NCBI GenBank assembly: GCA_020444245.1
Contig: JAHLLI010000003.1
Coordinates: 62,001 to 126,000 of the forward strand
DNA: 64,000 nucleotides
Source: Actinomycetales bacterium
Lineage (GTDB): Bacteria; Actinomycetota; Actinomycetes; Actinomycetales; Cellulomonadaceae
Direction of reading: 5' to 3'
A program made the position numbers and the translations under genes. Positions 39,869-49,007 of the stretch are shown piece after piece. The notes under the pieces were generated by a model that searched no databases, was not told the origin of the DNA, and was given only the letters and a program-made list of their open reading frames with translations. Position 1 is the first letter of the stretch. Every line of letters begins with the position of its first letter.

Positions 39869-40975
39869 TCAGGCCAGCCGGTGCATCCAGCCGTGCGGGT
39901 CGGCCGCACGGCCGTACTGGATCGCGGTGAGCTGGTGGCGTACCGCCGCCGTGACCGCCCCGGTCTGGCCCCCGTTGACCGCGAGATCGAAGCCCTCCCC
40001 CGCGAGCCGCCCGATCGGCGTCACGACCGCTGCCGTGCCGCATGCGAAGACCTCGGTGATCGCACCGGTACGCAGCCCGTCGAGCACCTCGGCGAGCGGC
40101 AGGTCCCGCTCGACGACCTCGTGCCCGCCCTCGCGCAGCAGGGTGAGCACTGAGTCGCGGGTCACACCCTCGAGGATCGTGCCGCTCAGCGCCGGGGTCA
40201 CCACCGTGCCGTCGCGCTGCACGACCATGACGTTCATCCCGCCGAGCTCCTCGAGCAGGCTGCCGGTCGCGGCATCCAGGAAGCAGACCTGCTCGCAGCC
40301 GTGGGAGTACGCCTCCTGCTGCGGGAGCAGGCTGGCGGCGTAGTTGCCGCCGCACTTGGCCGCGCCGGTGCCACCCGGTCCGGCGCGGTGGTAGTCCTCG
40401 CTCACCCAGATCGACACCGGCTTGACCCCGCCCGCGAAGTACGGCCCGACGGGCGAGGCGATGAGCAGGTAGTCGACACGGCGCGCGGGACGCACGCCGA
40501 GGAACGCCTCGGAGGCGAACATGAAGGGCCGCAGGTAGAGGCTGGTCTCCTCGGCGGACGGCACCCAGGCTCCGTCGACAGCGACGAGCGCCTCGATCGA
40601 GCCGAGGAAGTCGTCGGCCGGCAGCTCGGGCAGGGCCAGGCGGCGCGCCGAGGCCGCGAACCGTGCGGCATTGGCCCACGGCCGGAACGACCACAGCGAA
40701 CCGTCGGCGTGCCGGTAGACCTTGAGACCCTCGAAGATCTCCTGGCCGTAGTGCAGCACCGCGGCGGCCGGGTCGACCAGCAGGGGGCCGTAGGGCTCGA
40801 CCCGCCGCTCGCCCCAGCCGGCCTCGACGGTCCAGGTCATGCGGGCCATGTGGTCGGTGAACACCACGCCGAACGCCGGCTCGGCCGTCAGGGCCGCACG
40901 CTCGGCGTCGCTGCGCGGGTGGTCCGACAGCCGCCGCTCGAACGCGTCGGCCGTGGTGTGGCTCGTGGTGCTCAT
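39869..40975 (-). CDS. ilvE: Branched-chain amino-acid aminotransferase (copy 1)
   Basis: 368-aa fold-type IV PLP enzyme that transfers amino groups between glutamate and the 2-oxo acids of Leu, Ile and Val. The class signature regions are present: LHYGQEIFEGLKVYRH, SLYLRPFMFA, the Schiff-base lysine in GTGAAKCGGNYAASL, and FACGTAAVVTPIGRL. The canonical KxGGNY is intact. The start has AAGGGAACGAG upstream. It lies 64 bp after a second, clearly homologous ilvE and 9 bp before the DUF6328 gene. The two copies may differ in substrate or regulation. Confidence 0.95.
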   Translation of the reverse strand: MSTTSHTTADAFERRLSDHPRSDAERAALTAEPAFGVVFTDHMARMTWTVEAGWGERRVEPYGPLLVDPAAAVLHYGQEIFEGLKVYRHADGSLWSFRPWANAARFAASARRLALPELPADDFLGSIEALVAVDGAWVPSAEETSLYLRPFMFASEAFLGVRPARRVDYLLIASPVGPYFAGGVKPVSIWVSEDYHRAGPGGTGAAKCGGNYAASLLPQQEAYSHGCEQVCFLDAATGSLLEELGGMNVMVVQRDGTVVTPALSGTILEGVTRDSVLTLLREGGHEVVERDLPLAEVLDGLRTGAITEVFACGTAAVVTPIGRLAGEGFDLAVNGGQTGAVTAAVRHQLTAIQYGRAADPHGWMHRLA

Positions 40976-41039
40976 CTCGTTCCCTTCGGCCCGGACGGCC
41001 CCGCCGCCCGGGATGACGTTACCCGCGCCCGTGCGCTCG

Positions 41040-42161
41040 TCACACCAGCCGTTCCAGCCATCCGTGACGGTCGGGCGCGAGCCCGTACTGCACGTCGGTG
41101 AGCCGACGCCGGACAGCGGCCGTGACCGGTCCGGTCCCGCCGTCGCCGACCGTCAGGTCGAAGCCCTCGCCGGCCAGCCGGCCGACCGGGGCCACCACCG
41201 CGCCCGTGCCGCACGCGAACAGCTCGGCGATCTCGCCGGTGTGCAGCCCTTCGCGCAGCTCCGCGAGCGGCAGCGGCCGCTCGGCCACCGGGTGGCCGTC
41301 CTCCGCGAGCAGCGTGAGCAGGGCATCGCGGGTGACGCCGGGAAGGATCGTGCCGTCGAGCGCCGGGGTGACCACCGATCCGTCGGCGAGCACGGCCACG
41401 ACGTTCATCCCGCCGAGCTCCTCGACGAGGCGACCCGTGGCCGCGTCCAGGAAGCACACCTGGTCGCACCCGTGGCGCTGCGCGACGACCTGCGAGGCCA
41501 GCGAGGCGCCGTAGTTGCCCATCGTCTTGACCGCGCCGGTGCCGCCGGGCGCCGCACGGTGCAGGTCCTCGGCCACCCAGATCGAGACCGGGTTCACGCC
41601 GCCGGCGAAGTAATCCCCCGCCGGCGAGGCGATCACCAGGTACTCGACGCGCCGGGCCGCCCGGACCAGCAGCGTCGGCTCGGTCGCCACCATGACCGGC
41701 CGCAGGTACAGGCTCGCGCCGACGCGCGCCGGCACCCATGCCTCGTCGACGCCGACCAGCGCGCGCAGCGAGCCGAGGAAGTCCTCGGCCGGGAGCTCCG
41801 GCAGCGCCAGCCGGCGCGCCGAGGCGGCGAGGCGCTCGGCGTTGGCCCGGGGACGGAACGTCCATACGGAGCCGTCCGGGTGCCGGAAGGCCTTGAGTCC
41901 CTCGAAGACCTCCTGGCCGTAGTGCAGCACGAGCGCCGCGGGGTCGAGGGCGAGCGGCGCGTACGGCTCGACCCGGCGCTCGCCCCAGCCGGCCTCGGCG
42001 GTCCACGTCATCCGGGCTACGTGGTCGGTGAACGTCTCCCCGAAGCGGGGCGCGGCGAGCCGAGCCTCCCGGTCGGCCTCTGCCACCGGGGTGGGCGTGC
42101 GGTGCACGGCCCAGCCGGACGGCGGCGTCGTGTCGGTACGCGCGGGCTGCGCTTCGGTCAT
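41040..42161 (-). CDS. ilvE: Branched-chain amino-acid aminotransferase (copy 2)
   Basis: 373-aa paralogue of copy 1, similar over the entire length (LHYGQEVFEGLKAFRH, GGTGAVKTMGNYGASL, FACGTGAVVAPVGRL). The catalytic lysine is kept, but the usual Gly-Gly after it reads Met-Gly (KTMGNY), and several active-site-loop positions differ from copy 1 (PARVGASLYLRPVMVATEPT against PSAEETSLYLRPFMFASEAF). This may shift substrate preference, for example to aromatic or other 2-oxo acids; that is inference. It is 49 bp after leuB and 64 bp before copy 1. Confidence 0.93.
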   Translation of the reverse strand: MTEAQPARTDTTPPSGWAVHRTPTPVAEADREARLAAPRFGETFTDHVARMTWTAEAGWGERRVEPYAPLALDPAALVLHYGQEVFEGLKAFRHPDGSVWTFRPRANAERLAASARRLALPELPAEDFLGSLRALVGVDEAWVPARVGASLYLRPVMVATEPTLLVRAARRVEYLVIASPAGDYFAGGVNPVSIWVAEDLHRAAPGGTGAVKTMGNYGASLASQVVAQRHGCDQVCFLDAATGRLVEELGGMNVVAVLADGSVVTPALDGTILPGVTRDALLTLLAEDGHPVAERPLPLAELREGLHTGEIAELFACGTGAVVAPVGRLAGEGFDLTVGDGGTGPVTAAVRRRLTDVQYGLAPDRHGWLERLV

Positions 42162-42210
42162 GTCGGCTCCCTGGACGTGACGGGTCGGGGCGGGGCGGCC
42201 GACGGGTGGC

Positions 42211-43251
42211 TCAGCCGGCGACGCGTGCCGCCAGGTCGGCCCCCACCTCGGCCGTCGACCGTACTCGCCCGGCCCGCTCCGCGAGGTCGGCGGCCACGGC
42301 GCTCTCCACCCGGGCCGCAGCGTCGGCCAGGCCGAGGTGCTCGAGCAGCATCGCGACGCTCAGCACGGTCGCGGTCGGGTCGGCCTTGCCCTGGCCCGCG
42401 ATGTCCGGGGCCGAGCCGTGGACCGGCTCGAACATCGACGGCGCGGTGCGGTCCGGGTTGACGTTGCCGGACGCCGCCAGGCCGATGCCGCCCGTGATCG
42501 CGGCGGCCAGGTCGGTGAGGATGTCGCCGAACAGGTTGTCGGTGACGACGACGTCGAACCGCGACGGGTTGGTCGTCATGAAGATCGTCGCGGCGTCGAC
42601 GTGCAGGTAGTCGGTGGTGACGTCGGGGAACTCGGCGTTGACGCGTTCGACGGTGCGCCGCCACAGGTGCCCGGCGTGCACGAGGACGTTGTGCTTGTGC
42701 ACGAGGGTCAGCCGCCTGCGCGGGCGGGCGGCCGCGCGGGCGAACGCGTCGCGGACCACGCGCTCGACGCCGAACGCGGTGTTCACGCTGACCTCGTTGG
42801 CGACCTCGTGGGGGGTGCCGACGCGGATCGCGCCGCCGTTGCCGACGTACGGGCCCTCGGTGCCCTCGCGCACCACGACGAAGTCCACGTCGCCCGGCTC
42901 GGCGAGCGGCGAGCGCACGCCCGGGTAGAGGCGGGCCGGCCGCAGGTTCACGTAGTGGTCGAGCTCGAAGCGCAGCCGCAGCAGCAGGCCCCGCTCGAGC
43001 ACGCCGGACGGGACGCCCGGGTCGCCCACCGCGCCGAGCAGGATCGCGTCGTGCTCGCGGATCGTCGCGAGGTCGCCGTCGGTGAGCGTCTCGCCGGTCG
43101 CGTGCCAGCGACGCGCGCCGAGGTCGAGCTCAGTGGTCGTGACGGTGGTGCCGGAGCCGGCCAGCGCGGCGTCCAGCACCCGGAGGCCCTGCTCGACCAC
43201 CTCCGAGCCGATGCCGTCCCCGGCGATGACCGCGAGCCTCATCTGCTGCAT
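42211..43251 (-). CDS. leuB: 3-isopropylmalate dehydrogenase
   Basis: 346-aa NAD-dependent decarboxylating dehydrogenase of leucine synthesis. Features: [27 protein letters not shown] with the substrate-binding Arg residues, [14 protein letters not shown], and the metal-binding Asp segment [19 protein letters not shown]. The length is normal for the actinobacterial type. The ATG at 43251 is supported by TAGGCT (43258-43263 on the complementary strand) 6 nt upstream, a leaderless arrangement; an internal ATG at 43242 is the other candidate. It heads an operon with both ilvE genes and the DUF6328 gene. Confidence 0.95.
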   Translation of the reverse strand: MQQMRLAVIAGDGIGSEVVEQGLRVLDAALAGSGTTVTTTELDLGARRWHATGETLTDGDLATIREHDAILLGAVGDPGVPSGVLERGLLLRLRFELDHYVNLRPARLYPGVRSPLAEPGDVDFVVVREGTEGPYVGNGGAIRVGTPHEVANEVSVNTAFGVERVVRDAFARAAARPRRRLTLVHKHNVLVHAGHLWRRTVERVNAEFPDVTTDYLHVDAATIFMTTNPSRFDVVVTDNLFGDILTDLAAAITGGIGLAASGNVNPDRTAPSMFEPVHGSAPDIAGQGKADPTATVLSVAMLLEHLGLADAAARVESAVAADLAERAGRVRSTAEVGADLAARVAG

Positions 43252-43266
43252 GCCCGCAGCCTACCG

Positions 43267-43289
43267 CCCGTCCCACCCCTCGGGACGGG
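43267..43289. promoter_or_regulatory. Perfect inverted repeat in the leuB promoter
   Basis: CCCGTCCC (43267-43274) and GGGACGGG (43282-43289) with a 7-base centre, directly upstream of the inferred -10 (43258-43263). It covers the region between -10 and -35 if transcription starts at 43251, so it could be an operator; as RNA it would not be transcribed from that start. Confidence 0.5.
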
Positions 43290-43291
43290 AA

Positions 43292-43305
43292 TCTCATATC
43301 GCAGA
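43292..43305 (+). promoter_or_regulatory. Shared BCAA motif upstream of leuB
   Basis: TCTCATATCGCAGA. It agrees with the element before ilvB (51052-51065) at 11 of 14 positions, consensus TCTCAYATCGYRGA. It is centred about 47 bases upstream of the inferred leuB start, in the same orientation relative to the gene as at ilvB. Confidence 0.55.
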
Positions 43306-43422
43306 CGCCACGCCGGGGTGAACGGGAGGTGAACGCGTACCGGGACCTCAGTGCTCTCACAGATGGCGCATCGGTCGGGCCGGTGCCATGGACACCATCA
43401 CGACGACCCTGGAGACACCACC

Positions 43423-44040
43423 GTGGACCTCACCCTGCTGCTGGCCGACCTCGTCGCCATCACCATCCTCACCTTCGGCCTCTACCTGCCGCGACACCAC
43501 CGCCGCGACCTCGCGGTCGCCTACGTCGGCGTCAACGTCGGCGTGCTCGCCGTGTCCGCCGCGCTCGGCACCGGCACCGTCGGCGCCGGCCTCGGGCTCG
43601 GCCTGTTCGGCGTGCTGTCGATCATCCGGCTGCGGTCCACCGAGCTCGAGCACCAGGAGGTCGCGTACTACTTCGCGGCGCTGGCGCTCGGGCTGATCGC
43701 CGGCCTCGGCGCGCACTCGCTCGGGCTCACGGCGGCCATCATGGCGCTGGTGCTCGGCGCGATCGCCGTCGCCGACTCCCGCTGGGTGCTGGCCCGCCAC
43801 CGCCGCCAGGACATGGTCCTCGACCGCGCGTTCACGGACGAGGCAGCGCTCATCGCCCACGTCCAGACCGCGCTCGGCGCGAAGGTGCACGCCGTCACCG
43901 TCAAGCGCGTGGACCTCGTCAACGACACCACGACCGTGGAGGTCCGGTACGAGCTCCCTCGGGGAGCCGCGGCTCGCGCCGACGGCCTCGCCGTGTCGCG
44001 CACCGCGGACGCCGTTGCCGCTGAGTGGGAGCGCCGGTGA
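43423..44040 (+). CDS. DUF4956-family membrane protein
   Basis: 205-aa protein: an N-terminal membrane part with about four or five helices (LLADLVAITILTFGLYLP, YVGVNVGVLAVSAALG, GLGLGLFGVLSIIRLRSTEL, YYFAALALGLIAGLGA, LTAAIMALVLGAIAVAD) and a C-terminal cytoplasmic domain of about 70 residues with an ACT-like strand pattern. It matches DUF4956. Such genes are commonly next to VTC-domain polymerase genes, as here, where the stop overlaps the next GTG (GTGA). The GTG start has GGAG upstream. Possible role: membrane channel or anchor for the VTC-like enzyme (inference). Confidence 0.88.
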   Translation: MDLTLLLADLVAITILTFGLYLPRHHRRDLAVAYVGVNVGVLAVSAALGTGTVGAGLGLGLFGVLSIIRLRSTELEHQEVAYYFAALALGLIAGLGAHSLGLTAAIMALVLGAIAVADSRWVLARHRRQDMVLDRAFTDEAALIAHVQTALGAKVHAVTVKRVDLVNDTTTVEVRYELPRGAAARADGLAVSRTADAVAAEWERR

Positions 44041-44849
44041 ACGCCCCCGCTGCGCTCGGGCTCGAGCCGATCTCCCTCGCCGAGCTGGACGCGCGCGCCG
44101 GGCGCCAGACCCGGGTCGACCGCAAGTACCTGGTGCCCGTGCTGCTGGCGGGCGCGCTGCTCGACGACCTGGAGCCCGGTGCCCGGGTCCTCGAGATCGA
44201 CGGGCGCCGCCGCTTCGGCTACCGCTCGGTCTACTTCGACACCCCCGAGCTGACGGCATACCTGGACGCCGCCCGCCGGCGCCGCCACCGGTTCAAGGTC
44301 CGCACCCGGACCTACCTCGACTCCGGCACCTGCTGGATGGAGGTCAAGACGCGGGGCGCGCGCGGCACGACCGTCAAGCACCGGACCCCGCGCCCGGACG
44401 ACGCCGATCGGCTCTCCGCCGCGGACGCCGCGTTCACGGCCCGGGCGCTGGTCGCGGACGCCGCCCTCCCCTGCGCGCTGGACGCCCCGCTCGACCTGCG
44501 TCCGACGCTCGCCAGCCGGTTCGACCGCGTCACCGTGCACCTTCCGAGCACCGAGTCACGCCTCACCGTCGACACCGACCTGGTCTGGCGACCGTTGCCC
44601 GGAGCGGTCCGCAGCGGCGCCGGGTGCGACCTGGCCCTCCGGGGCCTCGCGGTCGTCGAGACCAAGTCCGGCGCGACGCCGTCCTCGGCCGACCGTGCCC
44701 TGTGGCGCGCCGGCATCCGGCCGGTCCGCATCTCCAAGTACGCCACCGGCATGGCCGCGCTCGACGCGCGCCTGCCTGCCACCCCCTGGCGGCGCACGCT
44801 CGACCGCCACGTCCTGCCCCACCTCGCGGCCCTGCCGGCCGCGTCCTGA
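44037..44849 (+). CDS. VTC-domain (polyphosphate-polymerase-like) protein
   Basis: 270-aa protein of the VTC family, triphosphate-tunnel fold, related to the yeast polyphosphate polymerase Vtc4. Tunnel residues are recognisable: Arg29-Lys30 (RVDRKYLVP), Lys87/Arg89/Arg91 (RFKVRTRTY), Glu102/Lys104 (MEVKTR), Glu208/Lys210 (VVETKS) and Lys234-Tyr235 (ISKYATG). There is no SPX domain. It probably handles polyphosphate or nucleoside triphosphate at the inner face of the membrane. Coupled to DUF4956 upstream and followed after 13 bp by a surface lipoprotein gene. Confidence 0.88.
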   Translation: MNAPAALGLEPISLAELDARAGRQTRVDRKYLVPVLLAGALLDDLEPGARVLEIDGRRRFGYRSVYFDTPELTAYLDAARRRRHRFKVRTRTYLDSGTCWMEVKTRGARGTTVKHRTPRPDDADRLSAADAAFTARALVADAALPCALDAPLDLRPTLASRFDRVTVHLPSTESRLTVDTDLVWRPLPGAVRSGAGCDLALRGLAVVETKSGATPSSADRALWRAGIRPVRISKYATGMAALDARLPATPWRRTLDRHVLPHLAALPAAS

Positions 44850-44862
44850 CCGAGGAGTCCCC

Positions 44863-46722
44863 ATGCGAACCTCCCTGCGCGGGCGCCGCCCGCTGCGCCG
44901 CACCCTGCCCGTCGCCATGGCCGCCGCCGTCGCGCTCGCCCTCACCGGGTGCTCCGGCGTCCTGGACGCGGGTACGACGACCACCATCGACGGCTCGGGC
45001 ACCGTGACCACCACCGACGCCCTGGTCGCCGACGCCCCGACCGGCGTGAGCGGCGCGATCGACGCCAACGCGACCTGGGAGGCCGGCGACCCCTCCTACG
45101 ACCCGGCCGACGCCGTGACCATCACGCTCTCGGGCACCACGGCGAGCGCCGACTCCGATGCCGTGAGCGTCGACGGCTCCACGGTGACGATCACCGCCAC
45201 AGGCACCTACGTGCTGTCCGGCTCGCTCGACGACGGCTCCGTGGTGGTCGACACCACCGACGACGGCGTGGTCCGGATCGTCCTGGACGGCGCGACCCTG
45301 GCCTCGTCGACGACTGCTCCGCTGCAGGTCCTCGACGCGGACGAGGTGGTGCTGGTCCTCGCCGACGGCTCGACGAACGCCGTCACCGACACCTCACCGG
45401 CGGTGGACGCCGACTCCGACGCACCCAACGCCGCGGTCTGGTCCAGCGCCGATCTGACGGTCGCGGGATCCGGCTCGCTCACCGTGACCTCGGCCTCGAA
45501 CGACGGCGTGACGAGCAAGGACGGCCTGGTCGTGACCGACGGCACGTTGACGGTCACCGCGGCCGACGACGGCGTGCGCGGCAAGGACTGGCTGGTGGTC
45601 ACGGGCGGCACCCTGACCGTGGACGCCGGCGGCGACGGGCTGAAGTCCGACAACGACTCCGACGACACGATGGGCTACCTGCTCGTCACGGGCGGCAGCC
45701 TCGACGTCACGGCCGGTGACGACGGGGTCGACGTCCAGACCGACGCGATCCTCACCGGCGGCAGCCTGACCGTCGTGGCCGGCGGCGGTCACGCCGGCGG
45801 CACGGACACGTCCAAGGGTGTGTCCGCGGGCGCCGGCGTGGCGGTCGGTGGCGGGACGCTGACCGTCGACGCCTCCGACGACGCCGTGAACTCCGACGGC
45901 ACCGTCGTGGTCGAGGACGGCACCCTCGAGCTCGCGGCGGGCGACGACGCGATCCACGCGGACACGGCGCTGACCGTGTCCGGCGGCACCGTGAACGTCA
46001 CCGCGTCCTACGAGGGTCTGGAGTCGATGGTCGTCACCGTGAGTGGCGGCGTCCTGGACGTCACGTCCTCGGACGACGGGCTGAACGCCACCGACACCAG
46101 CGACACGTCCGGCACCGGCGGCGGGATGGGTGGCGGCGGCATGGCGGCCGAGGCCGGCGTGCTGCTCGAGATCTCCGGCGGCACGCTCACCGTGGACGCC
46201 GGGGGCGACGGACTCGACTCCAACGGCGACCTGCTGGTCTCCGGCGGCACCACCGTGGTGCACGGGCCGACCAACGACGGCAACGGGGCGCTGGACGCCA
46301 ACGGCACCCTCACCACCACCGGTGGAGTGCTGCTGGCGACCGGCTCCGCCGGGATGGCCGAGACGCCGGACGCCAGCTCGTCGCAGTCGTTCGTCGCGTT
46401 CACCGCGTCGCTGGCCGCCGGGACCGTCGCGCACGTGCTCGACGCCGACGGCACGGTGCTCGCGTCGTTCACGACGACCAAGCAGGTCGCGAGCGTGGTC
46501 TTCTCCTCGGCCGACGTGGTCTCCGGCCAGACGTACACCCTCGCGACCGGCGGAAGCGCCGGGGCGGACCCGGCTCCGGGCGACGCGTCGGGTGCGACCG
46601 AGGTCGCCACGGCGACCGCGGGCGTGGCGTCGGCCGGGACGATGGGCGGCGGCATGGGGGGCGGCCAGGCGCCGGGCGGTCAGATGCCCGGCAACGGCGA
46701 GCGCCCCGGTCGGCAGGGCTGA
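44863..46722 (+). CDS. Cthe_2159-like carbohydrate-binding beta-helix lipoprotein
   Basis: 619-aa exported lipoprotein. A signal peptide (RRTLPVAMAAAVALALTGC) ends in a lipobox, LTGC. The body repeats units such as GGTLTVDAGGDGLKSD and GGSLDVTAGDDGVDVQ, which look like turns of a right-handed beta-helix with Asp-rich calcium sites, as in the Cthe_2159 (DUF4353) carbohydrate-binding family. Met/Gly-rich insertions occur around residue 423 (GGGMGGGGM) and at the C-terminus (GGGMGGGQAPGGQ). GAGGAG precedes the ATG. It is the third gene of the DUF4956 / VTC operon, so polymer binding at the surface may be linked to the polymerase-like enzyme (inference). Confidence 0.85.
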   Translation: MRTSLRGRRPLRRTLPVAMAAAVALALTGCSGVLDAGTTTTIDGSGTVTTTDALVADAPTGVSGAIDANATWEAGDPSYDPADAVTITLSGTTASADSDAVSVDGSTVTITATGTYVLSGSLDDGSVVVDTTDDGVVRIVLDGATLASSTTAPLQVLDADEVVLVLADGSTNAVTDTSPAVDADSDAPNAAVWSSADLTVAGSGSLTVTSASNDGVTSKDGLVVTDGTLTVTAADDGVRGKDWLVVTGGTLTVDAGGDGLKSDNDSDDTMGYLLVTGGSLDVTAGDDGVDVQTDAILTGGSLTVVAGGGHAGGTDTSKGVSAGAGVAVGGGTLTVDASDDAVNSDGTVVVEDGTLELAAGDDAIHADTALTVSGGTVNVTASYEGLESMVVTVSGGVLDVTSSDDGLNATDTSDTSGTGGGMGGGGMAAEAGVLLEISGGTLTVDAGGDGLDSNGDLLVSGGTTVVHGPTNDGNGALDANGTLTTTGGVLLATGSAGMAETPDASSSQSFVAFTASLAAGTVAHVLDADGTVLASFTTTKQVASVVFSSADVVSGQTYTLATGGSAGADPAPGDASGATEVATATAGVASAGTMGGGMGGGQAPGGQMPGNGERPGRQG

Positions 46723-46751
46723 CGGTCCCGGCGATCCGGGTCACCGTCACA

Positions 46752-46793
46752 CCGCGCGGGCCGGGAGAGGCTGTCCTCTCCCGGCCCGCGCGG
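46752..46793. terminator. Bidirectional terminator hairpin
   Basis: Perfect 19-bp stem (46752-46770 with 46775-46793) and loop CTGT, between the convergent ends of the lipoprotein gene and the ASCH gene. It is very stable and has no T-tract. Confidence 0.85.
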
Positions 46794-46795
46794 GC

Positions 46796-47353
46796 TCAGC
46801 GGTCCCAGGCCGTGGGGAACCGGAGCTCGAACCGCTCGAGCACCAGCTCGAGGTCCGGGCTGAACTCGGCGCCGAAACGCGGCAGCACGCGTCGCCAGTA
46901 GCGCTCGTGCTCCCGGCGCCATGACTCCAGGGTCCGGTCGTCCTCGCCCTCGGCGGCCGCATGCTCGGCGTCGACGTCCGCGAAGCGCACGAGGCGCACC
47001 GACGTCGTGCGCAGCAGGGCCCGCGGGTGCCCGCCGCCGTCGAGCACGATCGAGAGGTCGCCGACGACAGGCATCGGCTCACCGGAGCTCTCGAGCTCGA
47101 CGAGCGCCGTCGACGTCGCGGTCTTCACGCCGGCGAGCACGAGCTCGAGCAGCGCGTCGGCGAGCACCGGGTCGTCCCCGAACGCGAACGCGGGCGGCAC
47201 CAGAGTGCCGGGCACGCCAGGACCGGTCCACGTCGGGACCGGGTTGCGCTTGGACCGCGAGCGCGCCGCCTCCCAGAAGACGGCGAGCTCGTCGGGTGCG
47301 TCGCCCTCGGGCGCCGACCCGGCGCCCGAGGGGTCCGACGGCGTCTCGGTCAC
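46796..47353 (-). CDS. ASCH-domain protein
   Basis: 185-aa protein with an ASCH domain, a PUA-related fold thought to bind RNA. It has the family's GxKxxT motif in LAGVKTATSTALVEL (about residues 75-90) and a C-terminal FRFPTAWDR-like strand (RFELRFPTAW). About 40 N-terminal residues are Pro/Ser/Glu-rich before AVFWEAAR. The GTG start follows the ilvC stop by a single base, so it is translated from the ilvBNC message. A function in regulating that message, or nucleotide hydrolysis as in YqfB-type ASCH enzymes, is possible but unproven. Confidence 0.85.
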   Translation of the reverse strand: MTETPSDPSGAGSAPEGDAPDELAVFWEAARSRSKRNPVPTWTGPGVPGTLVPPAFAFGDDPVLADALLELVLAGVKTATSTALVELESSGEPMPVVGDLSIVLDGGGHPRALLRTTSVRLVRFADVDAEHAAAEGEDDRTLESWRREHERYWRRVLPRFGAEFSPDLELVLERFELRFPTAWDR

Positions 47354-47354
47354 G

Positions 47355-48976
<1,622 letters not shown>

Positions 48977-49007
48977 GCTGCACCTGCTTCCTTGCGACGC
49001 ATCGCGC

